Source: Achromobacter marplatensis (GTDB taxonomy: Bacteria > Pseudomonadota > Gammaproteobacteria > Burkholderiales > Burkholderiaceae_B). From it: a stretch of 64,000 nucleotides of DNA. The notes beneath the pieces are model-generated. The model was given only the letters and a program-made list of their open reading frames with translations, was not told where the DNA came from and searched no databases. The stretch lies in assembly GCF_002209535.1 (NCBI RefSeq), contig NZ_NJIG01000014.1, forward strand, positions 62,001 through 126,000, in the 5' to 3' direction. Positions 26,140 to 35,810 of the stretch are shown one piece after another. Position 1 is the stretch's first letter. Each line of letters begins with the position of its first letter. Made by a program: the position numbers and the translations under genes.

Positions 26140-28605
26140 TTGGCAAAACGATCGAATAACGAATCGAAAAACAACAGATCAACACCCTTGCCCGAAGCGC
26201 CGCCGGACTTCGATCCTGATGTCCCGTCCCGTGAAGCCATTCTGACCGCGCTGCGTGCCGCGGGTTCGCCGTTGTCTCCGGTGGAATTGGCCGAGCGCAT
26301 GGGCGTAGAGCGTGCCGCGACGATGGTCGGGTTCGAGCGCCGGCTTGGCGCCATGGAACGCGACGGGCAACTGATGCCCAACCGCAAGGGCGTGTTGCTG
26401 CTCGCGACCAAATTGGATTTTGTCGCCGGCAAGGTGCTGGGCCACCGCGACGGTTTCGGCTTCCTGCTGCGTGATGACGGCGGCCCGGACCTGTTCCTGT
26501 CGCCGCGCGAAATGCTCAAGGTGCTGCATGGCGACCGCGTGCTGGTCAAGCCGTCGGGCGAATACCGCGGCAAGCCGGAAGGCACCATCGTCGAAGTCAT
26601 CGAACGCCGCACCAACAAGCTGGTGGGCCGTTTCCTGCACGAGCATGGCCTGTCCATCGTCGTGCCCGAAGACCAGCGCATCAAGCACGACATCCTGATT
26701 CCGCCCAGCGACACCAACGGCGCCCAGCACGGGCAAGTGGTCGCGGTCGAGATCATGGAACAGCCCACGCGCCACACGCAGCCGCTGGGCCGCGTGGCCG
26801 AGGTGCTGGGCGAAATCGATGACCCCGGCATGGAAATCGAGATCGCGGTGCGCAAGTTCGACGTTCCCGTCGAATTCTCGGAAGCCGCCCGCAAGCAGGC
26901 CGCGCGCTTGCCGGACGTGGTGCGCAAGAGCGACCTGAAAGACCGCGTGGACTTGCGCGATGTGCCGCTGATCACCATCGATGGCGAAGACGCGCGCGAC
27001 TTCGACGATGCCGTCTATTGCGAACCCGTCGAACTGGGCACGGGCCAGCGCAAGCGCCCGGGTTGGCGTTTGCTGGTGGCCATTGCCGACGTCAGCCACT
27101 ATGTGCGTCCGGGCGACGCCTTGGACGATGACGCGATCGAACGCGGCACCAGCGTCTACTTCCCGCGCCGCGTCATTCCGATGCTGCCCGAGACGCTGTC
27201 CAATGGCTTGTGTTCGCTGAACCCCGACGTGGACCGCCTGGTGCTGGTCTGCGACATGGTGATTCCGGCTACCGGCGCCAAGGCCGGCACGGTAACGGCC
27301 TACCAGTTCTACAACGCGGTGATGCACTCGCATGCCCGCACCACCTACACGAACATCTGGGCGGCCTTGCAGCAGCCCGGCGGCCCGGCTGCCGCGGCGA
27401 TGCGCGCCGTCATGCCGCAGGTCCAGCACCTGTACGAGCTGTTCCAGTTACTGGTGCAGGGCCGCAAGAAGCGCGGCGCCATTGATTTCGACACGGTCGA
27501 GACCAAGATCGTCTGCAACGAACTGGGCCGGATCGAACAGATCGTCCCGTCGGTGCGCAACGACGCCCACAAGCTGATCGAAGAATGCATGTTGGCCGCC
27601 AACACTTGCGCGGCCGACTTCATGACGCGCAGCAAGCATCCTGGCCTGTACCGCATCCACGAAGGTCCCACCCCGGAACGCCTGCAGTCGCTGCGCGAAT
27701 TCCTGCGTACGATGGGCCTGTCGATGGGCGGCGGCGAAACGCCTACCGCCAAGGATTACGGCGATTTCCTGGATACCGTGCGCGGCCGTCCCGATTACCA
27801 GCTGCTGCAGACCATGTGCCTGCGTTCCATGCAGCAGGCCGTCTACAGCCCGGACAACATGGGTCACTTCGGCCTGTCTTACCCGGGCTACAGCCACTTC
27901 ACGTCGCCCATCCGCCGCTATCCCGACCTGCTGACGCATCGGGTGATCAAGGCCTTGCTGGCCGGGCAGCGCTATGTGCCGAGCCTGGACGACCAGGCGG
28001 TCGTCATCGGCCGCACGCAGAAGGAACACGAGCACGCCATCTGGGAAAAAATGGGCCTGGTGCTGTCGGCCAGCGAACGCCGCGCCGATGAGGCATCGCG
28101 CGACGTCGAGGCCTGGCTCAAGTGCTGGTTCGTCAAGGAGCGCGTGGGCGAAGACTTCAGCGGCACCGTCACTGGCGTGGCCAGCTTCGGCATCTTTGTC
28201 ACGCTGGATACGCTGCACGTCGAAGGGCTGGTGCACGTCTCCGAATTGGGCGGCGAGTACTTCCAGTTCAACGACGCCCTGCACGAACTGCGCGGTGAGC
28301 GCACCGGCATGCGGTATCGCCTGACCGACAAGGTGCAGGTGCAAGTGGCGCGCGTGGATCTGGAAGCGCGCCGCATCGAATTCCGTCTGGTGCAAGGCAC
28401 GAGTTTCGACGCGCTGCGCAAGGCGGCGGCCCGCGGGCCGGAAGAGCCGATGCGCCGCGTGAAGAAGGCGGCGGCTCCCAAGCCGGCGGCCCTGAAGGGA
28501 CAGACCGCCAAGGAGCGGCGCGCGGACGCCAAGAAGGCGGGCAAGCCGCCCAGGGCAGCCAAACGCGCCGCGCCGGCCAAGAAGGCGACGCACAAGCGGC
28601 ACTGA
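26140..28605 (+). CDS. rnr: Ribonuclease R
   Basis: A 3'-5' exoribonuclease of about 821 residues (E. coli RNase R is 813) that degrades structured RNA. Order of domains: N-terminal winged helix (REAILTALRAAGSPLSPVEL), two cold-shock barrels, the RNB catalytic domain with the metal-binding aspartates in ITIDGEDARDFDDAVY, SYPGYSHFTSPIRRYPDL near its end, then the S1 domain (DFSGTVTGVASFGIFVTLD) and a Lys/Ala-rich basic tail. I propose a TTG start at 26140, giving MAKRSNNESKN and a normal length, with GGAAA upstream. An in-frame ATG at 26020 would add 40 unlikely residues. It is followed by rlmB, a common pairing. Confidence 0.94.
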   Translation: MAKRSNNESKNNRSTPLPEAPPDFDPDVPSREAILTALRAAGSPLSPVELAERMGVERAATMVGFERRLGAMERDGQLMPNRKGVLLLATKLDFVAGKVLGHRDGFGFLLRDDGGPDLFLSPREMLKVLHGDRVLVKPSGEYRGKPEGTIVEVIERRTNKLVGRFLHEHGLSIVVPEDQRIKHDILIPPSDTNGAQHGQVVAVEIMEQPTRHTQPLGRVAEVLGEIDDPGMEIEIAVRKFDVPVEFSEAARKQAARLPDVVRKSDLKDRVDLRDVPLITIDGEDARDFDDAVYCEPVELGTGQRKRPGWRLLVAIADVSHYVRPGDALDDDAIERGTSVYFPRRVIPMLPETLSNGLCSLNPDVDRLVLVCDMVIPATGAKAGTVTAYQFYNAVMHSHARTTYTNIWAALQQPGGPAAAAMRAVMPQVQHLYELFQLLVQGRKKRGAIDFDTVETKIVCNELGRIEQIVPSVRNDAHKLIEECMLAANTCAADFMTRSKHPGLYRIHEGPTPERLQSLREFLRTMGLSMGGGETPTAKDYGDFLDTVRGRPDYQLLQTMCLRSMQQAVYSPDNMGHFGLSYPGYSHFTSPIRRYPDLLTHRVIKALLAGQRYVPSLDDQAVVIGRTQKEHEHAIWEKMGLVLSASERRADEASRDVEAWLKCWFVKERVGEDFSGTVTGVASFGIFVTLDTLHVEGLVHVSELGGEYFQFNDALHELRGERTGMRYRLTDKVQVQVARVDLEARRIEFRLVQGTSFDALRKAAARGPEEPMRRVKKAAAPKPAALKGQTAKERRADAKKAGKPPRAAKRAAPAKKATHKRH

Positions 28606-28620
28606 TCTGCCCTGAATGCG

Positions 28621-28665
28621 CCCCGTTATGGCCAGTCCGTCTTAGGGCGGCGCGGCCATAAGGGG
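28621..28665 (+). terminator. Hairpin between rnr and rlmB
   Basis: CCCCG-TTATGGCC pairs with GGCCATAA-GGGG. No T run follows, so it may be a processing or attenuating structure more than a full terminator. Confidence 0.4.
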
Positions 28666-28699
28666 TAACATTGCGCTGATGGCCGGCTTGGTCCGGTGG

Positions 28700-28719
28700 C
28701 CCGCCCCCTTTGGGGCGGG
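28700..28719 (+). repeat. Strong GC hairpin in the rlmB leader
   Basis: CCCGCCCC and GGGGCGGG form a perfect 8-bp stem with a four-base loop, ending 28 bases before the rlmB ATG. It could limit read-through from rnr or affect translation; the sequence does not settle which. Confidence 0.4.
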
Positions 28720-28747
28720 TATTCGTTTATCTAAAGGTATTGCATTT

Positions 28748-29485
28748 ATGGCGTCGACCCAAGTTCTGGCCGGGTTTCACGCGGTTGTCGCGCGGCTGCG
28801 CCACGCGCCCGAGTCGATCAAGGAAATCTATGTAGAGGCGTCGCGCCGCGACAAGCGGATGCAGACGTTCATCGAGCAAGCCGAAAAGGCGGGCTGCCGC
28901 CTGCATCCGGTGCCGATGGAGCGCCTGGACGGCCTGTCGCGCGGCACCCGGCATCAAGGCGTGGTGGCCCTGGCCGACGAACGCCAGCTGGCGGTGGACG
29001 TGGATGAGGTGCTCGACGTGATCGAGGGCCCGCCGCTGCTGCTGATCCTGGACGGCGTGACCGATCCCCACAATCTGGGCGCCTGCCTGCGCACCGCGGA
29101 CGCCGCCGGCGTGCACGCCGTGATCGCGCCGCGCGACCGTGCCGTGGGCTTGAACGCCACGGTGCAGCGCGTGGCCTGCGGCGCCGCCGACACCGTGCCG
29201 TACGTGATGGTCACCAATCTGGCGCGCACGATGCGCAGCCTGAAGGACCGCGGCGTCTGGCTGGTCGGCACCGACGATCAGGCGACCGACAGCATGCACA
29301 AGATCGATGCGCGCCAGCCGATGGCGTGGGTCATGGGGGCGGAGGGCGAGGGCATGCGCCGCCTGACGCGGGAAACCTGCGACCAACTGGTGAACATCCC
29401 CATGCTTGGTTCGGTGGAAAGCCTGAACGTCAGCGTGGCCAGCGCCGTCTGCCTGTACGAGACCGTGCGCCAGCGCCAATCCTGA
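28748..29485 (+). CDS. rlmB: 23S rRNA 2'-O-methyltransferase RlmB
   Basis: A 245-residue SPOUT methyltransferase (E. coli RlmB 243) that methylates the ribose of G2251 in the 23S rRNA peptidyl-transferase centre. The N-terminal substrate-binding domain ([19 protein letters not shown]) is followed by the three SPOUT motifs: [20 protein letters not shown] (motif 1, catalytic Asn/Arg), [18 protein letters not shown] (motif 2) and [18 protein letters not shown] (motif 3, knot). ATG 28748 begins at the conserved N-terminus. It lies just downstream of rnr, a usual betaproteobacterial order. Confidence 0.95.
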   Translation: MASTQVLAGFHAVVARLRHAPESIKEIYVEASRRDKRMQTFIEQAEKAGCRLHPVPMERLDGLSRGTRHQGVVALADERQLAVDVDEVLDVIEGPPLLLILDGVTDPHNLGACLRTADAAGVHAVIAPRDRAVGLNATVQRVACGAADTVPYVMVTNLARTMRSLKDRGVWLVGTDDQATDSMHKIDARQPMAWVMGAEGEGMRRLTRETCDQLVNIPMLGSVESLNVSVASAVCLYETVRQRQS

Positions 29486-29536
29486 TTTTGCCCGACCCGA
29501 CTTATTCGTAGCTCTTCCTTTACGCGTCAGCCCATC

Positions 29537-30781
29537 ATGCACCAGAACGGCTTTACCACCACGATCCTCCATTCCGACCGCCAACAATCCGTCGAGCACG
29601 GAGCGGTGCACAAGCCCATGCACCCGTCGTCGGAGTTCGCCTATGACGACGCGCGCGAGCTGGCTGCGGTGTTCCAGGGCAAGGCGGGCTTCACTTACGC
29701 GCGCCAGGGTACGCCCACCACCACGGCGCTGGAAGCCAAGATCAACCACATGGAAGGCGGCAAGGGCACGGTCAGCTTCGCCACGGGGATGGCCGCGCTG
29801 TCGGCCATCTTCACGACGCTGCTGCGCCGGGGCGACCACCTGGTGTCCAGCCAGTTCGTGTTCGGCAACACCAACAGCCTGCTGGGCACGTTGCTTGAAC
29901 TGGGCGTGGAGATCACCTTCGTGGACGCGACGGACTCGGCCCAGGTGCGCGCCGCAATCCAGCCCAACACGCGCATGGTCTTTACCGAGACGATCGCCAA
30001 CCCGGGCACGCAGATTGCCGACCTGGCCGTCATCGGCGAGATCTGCCGTGAGAAGAACCTGGTCTACGTCGTGGACAACACGTTGACCTCGCCGTGGATG
30101 TTCCGCCCTTCGACGGTGGGTGCGTCGCTGGTCATGAATTCCTTGTCGAAGTACATCGGCGGCCATGGCAACGCGCTGGGCGGCTCGGTGACCGACACCG
30201 GTCTGTACGACTGGTCCGACTACTCCAACATCTATGACGCGTACCGCAAGGGCCCGTCCACTGGTTGGGGGCTGACGCAGATCAAGAAGAAGGGCTTGCG
30301 CGACATGGGCGGTACGCTGGCCGCCGAGCCCGCGCACCGGATCGCGGTGGGCGCCGAGACGCTGGCGCTGCGCATGGCCAAACACTGCGCCAACGCGCTG
30401 GCGCTGGCGCGTTTCCTGGAAGAGCACCCTGGCGTGGCCAAGGTGCACTATCCGGGCCTGGCAGGCCATCCGCAGCATGCGCGGGCGACGGCGCTGTTCG
30501 GCGCGCGCTTCGGCGGGCTGCTGGGTGTGGAACTGGCCGACGGCGTGGATTGCTTCGATTTCCTGAATCGCCTGCGCATCGTGCTGATGGCCACGCACCT
30601 GGGCGACACGCGCAGCCTAGCGCTGCCTGCGGCGCACACCATCTATTACGAGATGGGCGCCGAACGCCGCAAGCAGATGGGCATTGCCGACAGCCTCATC
30701 CGGGTATCGGTGGGCATCGAGGACGAGGCCGATTTGCTGGTTGATTTCGATCAGGCGCTGACCGGCTGCCTGAAGGGATAA
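29537..30781 (+). CDS. Cys/Met-metabolism PLP-dependent enzyme (cystathionine gamma-synthase family)
   Basis: A 414-residue fold-type I PLP enzyme. Seen: the Y-x-R phosphate-binding region [23 protein letters not shown], the aspartate in [12 protein letters not shown] that pairs with the pyridine nitrogen, and the Schiff-base lysine in [15 protein letters not shown] (about residue 208). The C-terminal [15 protein letters not shown] and [13 protein letters not shown] are also typical. This family includes cystathionine gamma-synthase, O-succinylhomoserine sulfhydrylase and methionine gamma-lyase, and sequence alone does not separate them here. The PiuC-type gene follows after 58 bases. No riboswitch is visible upstream. 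Confidence 0.87.
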   Translation: MHQNGFTTTILHSDRQQSVEHGAVHKPMHPSSEFAYDDARELAAVFQGKAGFTYARQGTPTTTALEAKINHMEGGKGTVSFATGMAALSAIFTTLLRRGDHLVSSQFVFGNTNSLLGTLLELGVEITFVDATDSAQVRAAIQPNTRMVFTETIANPGTQIADLAVIGEICREKNLVYVVDNTLTSPWMFRPSTVGASLVMNSLSKYIGGHGNALGGSVTDTGLYDWSDYSNIYDAYRKGPSTGWGLTQIKKKGLRDMGGTLAAEPAHRIAVGAETLALRMAKHCANALALARFLEEHPGVAKVHYPGLAGHPQHARATALFGARFGGLLGVELADGVDCFDFLNRLRIVLMATHLGDTRSLALPAAHTIYYEMGAERRKQMGIADSLIRVSVGIEDEADLLVDFDQALTGCLKG

Positions 30782-30839
30782 TGCGGCAAGCGCAAGCCGG
30801 GCGCGAGGGCGCGCCGGCATTGCAATCGGGACGGTTCTC

Positions 30840-31520
30840 ATGCTTATACAGATCGCAGAAGTCTTCACGCCGCAAGAAGCGGCGGATATCCGGGCCAGGC
30901 TGGACGCCGCCGACTGGGTGGACGGCAAGGTCACGGCGGGCTACCAGTCGGCCGAGGTCAAGCGCAACCGCCAGCTGCCCGAGCAGCACCCGCTTGCACA
31001 AGAACTGGGCAACCTGATCCTGCAGCGATTGGCGGCGAACAACCTGTTCATGTCGGCCGCGTTGCCGCGCAAGATATTCCCCCCGCTATTCAACCGCTAT
31101 GAGGGCGGCGAAGCCTTCGGCTATCACGTGGACAACGCGGTGCGCGGCATTACCGGCACGGCCGAGCGCGTGCGCACCGACCTGTCCGCCACGCTGTTCT
31201 TCTCCGAGCCCGATTCCTACGACGGCGGCGAACTCGTCATCGACGACACCTACGGGCCGCGGGCGGTAAAGCTGCCTGCAGGGCACATGGTGCTGTACCC
31301 GGGCACGAGCCTGCACAAGGTGAATCCCGTCACGCGCGGGGCGCGCGTGAGTTCGTTTTTCTGGATGCAGAGCCTGGTGCGCGAAGACAGCCAGCGCGCC
31401 TTGTTGCTGGACATGGATGTGGCCATCCAGCGTCTGAACCAGGATGCCGCAGGGCATCCTTCCATCGTGCAGCTGACCGGCATTTATCACAATTTGCTGC
31501 GTCGTTGGGTTGATGTTTGA
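30840..31520 (+). CDS. PKHD-type Fe(II)/2-oxoglutarate dioxygenase (PiuC/YbiX)
   Basis: A 226-residue member of the PiuC/YbiX hydroxylase family. The iron ligands are visible as the H-x-D pair in [11 protein letters not shown] (about residue 96) and the distal His in [16 protein letters not shown] (about 158), where the Arg binds 2-oxoglutarate. [16 protein letters not shown] is a further family mark. In pseudomonads such genes sit beside TonB-dependent siderophore receptors and respond to iron; here no receptor is adjacent, and no Fur site is seen in the short upstream gap. Substrate unknown. An intrinsic terminator follows. Confidence 0.9.
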   Translation: MLIQIAEVFTPQEAADIRARLDAADWVDGKVTAGYQSAEVKRNRQLPEQHPLAQELGNLILQRLAANNLFMSAALPRKIFPPLFNRYEGGEAFGYHVDNAVRGITGTAERVRTDLSATLFFSEPDSYDGGELVIDDTYGPRAVKLPAGHMVLYPGTSLHKVNPVTRGARVSSFFWMQSLVREDSQRALLLDMDVAIQRLNQDAAGHPSIVQLTGIYHNLLRRWVDV

Positions 31521-31550
31521 TTCAGGCTTGAAACGATATCCGGACGGTGT

Positions 31551-31577
31551 CGCGCAAACACCGAAATGCGCGTTTTT
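31551..31577 (+). terminator. Intrinsic terminator after the PiuC-type gene
   Basis: CGCGCA and TGCGCG pair around a ten-base loop and run directly into TTTTTG. An overlapping alternative stem, CGGTGT/ACACCG at 31545-31563, could compete with it. Confidence 0.7.
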
Positions 31578-31635
31578 GTATATTGCGAAATCAGCTAAAA
31601 GCTAGTATTGGCGCGGGTTGTGGTGAGGTTTTCGC

Positions 31636-31666
31636 TTGACAGCCGCGCCCCGCCAAGGCCTAATAC
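31636..31666 (+). promoter_or_regulatory. Candidate sigma-70 promoter for the HU gene
   Basis: A perfect -35 TTGACA and a -10-like TAATAC are 19 bases apart, one or two more than ideal. It would give a leader of about 205 bases before the HU start codon. The 31521-31879 gap holds no convincing gene. Confidence 0.4.
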
Positions 31667-31879
31667 ATGTCTGCGTCGCTGACGGTTTGACGGCATCAAA
31701 GCCATCAAAACCTAAGCGGCGCAGCAGTTTAAAAGTTGTGCTTTGCAGCGCAAGAAAAAAGTTTATCCACTGTCTGTTCGTCGTTTGTCGGGCCATGCGT
31801 TGGTTTGTGGCGTCCCATCTTGACAGTCATGAACCGCACGGCCTCGCCAGACTCAATACCTTGTGAGGGGTACACCTGA

Positions 31880-32152
31880 ATGAACAAAACCGAACTCATC
31901 GATCACATCGCCAGCAAGGCCGATATCTCCAAGGCTGCCGCCGGTCGTTCGCTCGACGCCTTGATCGGTGCCGTCAAGACCACCCTGAAGAAGGGCGGTA
32001 CGGTCACGCTGGTTGGCTTTGGCACGTTTGCCGTGTCGGCTCGCGCTGCTCGCACCGGCCGTAATCCGCGTACCGGCGAAACCATCAAGATCAAGAAGGC
32101 CAAGGTGCCGAAGTTCCGTCCGGGCAAGGCCCTGAAGGACGCCGTCAACTAA
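31880..32152 (+). CDS. DNA-binding protein HU
   Basis: A 90-residue histone-like nucleoid protein of the HU/IHF family, exactly the usual length. The start [21 protein letters not shown], the core [20 protein letters not shown] and the DNA-gripping arm [20 protein letters not shown] are nearly canonical; the intercalating Pro in RNPRTG is present. It bends and compacts DNA as a dimer. GAGGGG lies about ten bases before ATG 31880. It is followed by tRNA-Val. Alpha or beta subtype of HU is not assigned. Confidence 0.96.
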   Translation: MNKTELIDHIASKADISKAAAGRSLDALIGAVKTTLKKGGTVTLVGFGTFAVSARAARTGRNPRTGETIKIKKAKVPKFRPGKALKDAVN

Positions 32153-32321
32153 GGACGGCATGGCGGTCGCCGGGCATTGGTCCCAAGCGATTTGCCCACA
32201 ACTACGCGGTCCGGTATACTCCGGCCCGCGTATTGCTTTTGAGTACCCCGAGTTGGCAGTTTGCCTGGCACGAATCATCACATTGATGAGGAGTGGCAAG
32301 CAGCGATAAGCAGTCAGGATC

Positions 32322-32397
32322 GGGTGCTTAGCTCAGTTGGTAGAGCGGCGCCCTTACAAGGCGTAGGTCACAGGTTCGACCCCTGTAGCACCCACCA
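32322..32397 (+). tRNA. tRNA-Val(TAC)
   Basis: A 76-nt cloverleaf with acceptor GGGTGCT pairing with AGCACCC and an encoded CCA. The anticodon loop CTTACAA gives TAC, reading GUA and GUG. D loop AGTTGGTA and T loop TTCGACC are regular. It lies 170 bases downstream of HU. Confidence 0.96.
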
Positions 32398-32452
32398 AAA
32401 GCCCACGCAGGCGGTTTGGATCCCCAAGGGTTCCCTTCCTGCCGCACACAAG

Positions 32453-32482
32453 ACCCGCACACGTCACCGTGGCGGGTTTTTT
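32453..32482 (+). terminator. Intrinsic terminator after tRNA-Val
   Basis: ACCCGC and GCGGGT pair around a 13-base loop and are followed by six T residues. Confidence 0.8.
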
Positions 32483-32626
32483 GTTTTCGGGCCCCCGTTT
32501 TCGCGTGCGGGCCGGCCCCGGTTGTCCCCGCCATTTCCGGGGCGTCAGATTTTTTCGTAAACGTTTTATGCATTCGGGATGGATGCGCGCCCAGGGGTGC
32601 TACGCTAGCCCAGACGAAATAGGACG

Positions 32627-32641
32627 TGCGAATCATTCGCA
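32627..32641. promoter_or_regulatory. Fur-box-like palindrome upstream of tonB
   Basis: TGCGAATCATTCGCA is a perfect 15-base palindrome with a single central base, about 105 bases before the tonB ATG. It matches the 'GAAT-C-ATTC' core seen in many Fur sites, and its place before tonB-exbB-exbD fits iron repression. Confidence 0.7.
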
Positions 32642-32744
32642 TTTAAGATATTATGTTCGGCTTGTACCGGCCAACCGGCGTCACTTTTTCGTGTGCGTCT
32701 TCTCCCTGGCTGGCCGGATAAGTCAATGCACCCCTGGCTGATTC

Positions 32745-33554
32745 ATGCCTAGTTTTCAACGCGGTTGGAATTCATCTTCGCCGTCTTCATTTGGTATACG
32801 TGCAGGCGCTGGCCTGGCGGTTGTCGCGCTTCATGCGGCAGTGATCGGTGCCATTTTCATGGCTCCTGCGAATCGTCCTGAACTGGAGGAGCCCGAGGCC
32901 GTCATGGTCAGTCTGGTGGATGCGCCCATCCCGCAGATCGCGAAGGCTGAACCCACCCCGGAAGTGCCGCAGCCGGTAGTCGAACCGCCGCCGGAGCCGC
33001 AACCCGAGATCGAGCCGGAACCCGAGCCCGAACCCGAGTTGAAGCCCGAGCCCGAACCGGAACCCGAGCCGGTGGTCGAGAAGCCGCCGATGCCGGCCCC
33101 CAAGCCCAAACCGAAGCCCAAACCCAAGCCCCAGCCCAAGCCCCAGCCCAAGCAGGAAGTCAAACCCGAGCCCAAGCCCGAGACGCCGCCTCCGCAGACG
33201 CCGCCCGCTGGCGCGACGGATGGCGCGCAGGCCTCGCAGAGCCCGCAGCAAGGGCCCCCGCCTGACCAGCCGATCCTGGTGTCGAGCATCGAATTCCAGG
33301 GGGCGCGCCCCATGCCCGTCTACCCGCAGGCCTCGCGCCGCATGCGGGAGGAGGGGCGGGTGTTGGTGTTGGTGGAAATCAATACGCAGGGCCTGGTGGA
33401 CCGCGCCGCGATCGACACGTCATCGGGTTTCCCGAGGCTGGACGAATCGGCACTGACCGCCGCCCGCAAGGCCAAGTTCAAGCCCTATACCCGTAACGGC
33501 GTGGCCTATCCCGCCAAAGCCAAAATTCCGTTCGATTTCGTAATGAGGAACTGA
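32745..33554 (+). CDS. tonB: TonB energy-transducing protein
   Basis: A 269-residue TonB that spans the periplasm and passes proton-motive force from ExbBD to outer-membrane receptors. Helix about residues 20-41 anchors it ([17 protein letters not shown]). The periplasmic spacer is split by charge: a Glu-Pro block (about residues 67-110) followed by a Lys-Pro block (about 117-145), then a flexible linker. The C-terminal domain includes [20 protein letters not shown] and [19 protein letters not shown], the standard TonB fold. A Fur-like site lies upstream, and exbB starts one base after its stop. Confidence 0.94.
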   Translation: MPSFQRGWNSSSPSSFGIRAGAGLAVVALHAAVIGAIFMAPANRPELEEPEAVMVSLVDAPIPQIAKAEPTPEVPQPVVEPPPEPQPEIEPEPEPEPELKPEPEPEPEPVVEKPPMPAPKPKPKPKPKPQPKPQPKQEVKPEPKPETPPPQTPPAGATDGAQASQSPQQGPPPDQPILVSSIEFQGARPMPVYPQASRRMREEGRVLVLVEINTQGLVDRAAIDTSSGFPRLDESALTAARKAKFKPYTRNGVAYPAKAKIPFDFVMRN

Positions 33555-33555
33555 G

Positions 33556-34496
33556 ATGTCCAACGCACTGCATAGCGCCACCCTGGTGGCGCAGGCGACC
33601 ACCAGCCCGGCAGCGCCGGCTGCTGCCGGCGCCGCTGCGCCCGCAGCCCAACAAGCTGCTACCGCCGCTGGCGGTGTCGCCCAGCAATCGGCAGACGCGC
33701 TGCACGGCGCCGCCGCCGCGCTGCCGTCGCTGCCGCCGGCCCCGGCCGTGCCCGACATGGGCTTCCTGCACTTTGTCGCGCAGAGCGACTTCGTGGGCAA
33801 GAGCCTGTTCATCATCCTGATCCTGATGTCGCTGGTGACCTGGTACCTGATCCTGGTCAAGGCCGCCAGCAACGTCAGCATGCGCAAGCGTTCGGCCGAC
33901 TTCCTGAACAAGTTCTGGAACGCCAGCTCGCTGGAGCAGGTCGAGCACGAAATCAGCACGCACGGCGCGCGCGATCCGTTCTCGCACCTGGCCAGCCACG
34001 CCATGCACGCGCAGGCGCACCACAACAAGTTCGGCGCGACCAAGCTGGAAGAGTCGGGCAGCAATTCCGATTTCGTCACGCGCACCATGCGCAAGGTCAT
34101 TGACGAAGAGACCGCCAAGCTGGAAAACGGCCTGACGGTGCTGGCGTCGGTGGGTTCGACCGCCCCGTTCGTCGGCCTGTTCGGCACGGTGTGGGGCGTG
34201 TACCACGCCCTGGTGGGCATCGGCCTGTCCGACGGCGTGACCATCAACCGCATCGCCGGTCCGGTGGGCGAAGCCCTGATCATGACGGGCCTGGGCCTGG
34301 CCGTGGCCATTCCCGCGGTGCTGGCTTACAACACCTTCGTGCGCAACAACCGCGTGTTCCTGTCGCGGCTGGATGCGTTTGCCCATGACCTGTTCGCGTT
34401 CCTGACCACCGGCCAGCAAGTGTCGCTGTCCGACGGCAAGGTGCGCGCGCTGCGCCGCCAGAGCAGCAATGGCGCCGCGGCTCAACGCGGGAGTGA

Positions 34497-34500
<4 letters not shown>
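33556..34500 (+). CDS. exbB: Biopolymer transport protein ExbB
   Basis: A 314-residue proton-channel subunit of the Ton system. It has a long Ala/Pro-rich N-terminal extension (about residues 1-65), as in some pseudomonad ExbB1 proteins, then helix 1 (about 80-102, LFIILILMSLVTWYLILV), a cytoplasmic domain, and helices 2 and 3 (GLTVLASVGSTAPFVGLFGT and GEALIMTGLGLAVAIPAVLA) that line the channel. It shares its stop codon region with the exbD start (ATGA overlap), so they are translationally coupled. TonB-ExbB-ExbD forms the inner-membrane energiser for iron and haem receptors. Confidence 0.94.
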
Positions 34501-35006
<506 letters not shown>

Positions 35007-35020
35007 ACGGATCCTGAGGG

Positions 35021-35050
35021 AAAGGGGCGCATTTCGCGCCCCTTTTTTTT
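35021..35050 (+). terminator. Intrinsic terminator of tonB-exbB-exbD
   Basis: AAAGGGGCGC and GCGCCCCTTT pair around ATTTC and run into a stretch of eight or more T residues. Confidence 0.92.
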
Positions 35051-35072
35051 CGGATCGCGCTAGAATCGCGGC

Positions 35073-35744
35073 ATGCGAGTACTGGTAATCGAAGACGACA
35101 CCACCCTGGGCCACGCGCTCCAGGAATTCCTGGCCGACCAGGGTTATGCGGTCGACTGGCTGACTGAAGGCGACCGTGTCCTGGGCGCTTTGGCAGGCCA
35201 GCCGTATGACCTGATGCTGCTCGACCTCAATCTGCCCGGCATGAGCGGGCTTGACGTGTTGCGGCAACTGCGCCAGGACGGCAATCAGGTTCCGGTGCTG
35301 ATCCTCACGGCGCGCGACGGCATCGAAGACCGCGTCGCAGGCCTGGATGCCGGCGCCGACGACTACGTCACCAAACCTTTCGAATTGCCCGAGCTGGCCG
35401 CGCGCGTGCGCGCCTTCGGCCGCCGCCGCGCCGGTCAGGCGCAGCCGCTGATCGAAGTCGGCCCCCTGGTGTTCGACACGGTCGGCCGCGAAGTTCGCGC
35501 CAATGGTCAGCGCCTGTCGCTGTCCGTGCGTGAGCTCTCCGTGCTGGAGATGCTGATGGCCCGCGTGGGCCGCGTCGTGACCAAGCGCCAGATCGTCAAT
35601 TCGTTGTCCGCCTGGGACGCCGATTTCAGCGAAAACGCCGTCGAAGTGTATGTGTACCGCCTGCGCAAGCGCCTGGAAGGCACGGGCGCCAGCATCCAGA
35701 CGGTGCGTGGCTTCGGCTACATGCTGGATGTGGAAACGGCCTGA
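35073..35744 (+). CDS. OmpR-family response regulator
   Basis: A 223-residue two-component regulator. The receiver domain (residues 1-120) has the acidic pair in VLVIEDDTTLG, the phospho-acceptor Asp-51 in LMLLDLNLPGMSG, and the conserved Thr and Lys in LILTARD and DYVTKPFELPEL. The C-terminal winged helix (about 130-220) includes LSLSVRELSVLEMLM and NAVEVYVYRLRKRLEG. It resembles QseB/TctD regulators. The histidine kinase starts 66 bases downstream and kup follows, so all three may form one operon. Signal and targets unknown. Confidence 0.92.
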   Translation: MRVLVIEDDTTLGHALQEFLADQGYAVDWLTEGDRVLGALAGQPYDLMLLDLNLPGMSGLDVLRQLRQDGNQVPVLILTARDGIEDRVAGLDAGADDYVTKPFELPELAARVRAFGRRRAGQAQPLIEVGPLVFDTVGREVRANGQRLSLSVRELSVLEMLMARVGRVVTKRQIVNSLSAWDADFSENAVEVYVYRLRKRLEGTGASIQTVRGFGYMLDVETA

Positions 35745-35810
35745 CGGGCCGGTCGCGGCCGGCATGCTCCGGCTGCGCGCTGCCATCCGCTCAAGCGAGG
35801 GTATCGCGTC

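Noticed and set aside
29486-29536. SAM riboswitch before the Cys/Met PLP enzyme
   Set aside because: The gap is only about 50 bases and holds no riboswitch-like pairing or conserved core.
32787-33313. Gly/Leu-rich open frames antisense to tonB
   Set aside because: They mirror the Glu-Pro and Lys-Pro repeats of TonB and have no start signals.
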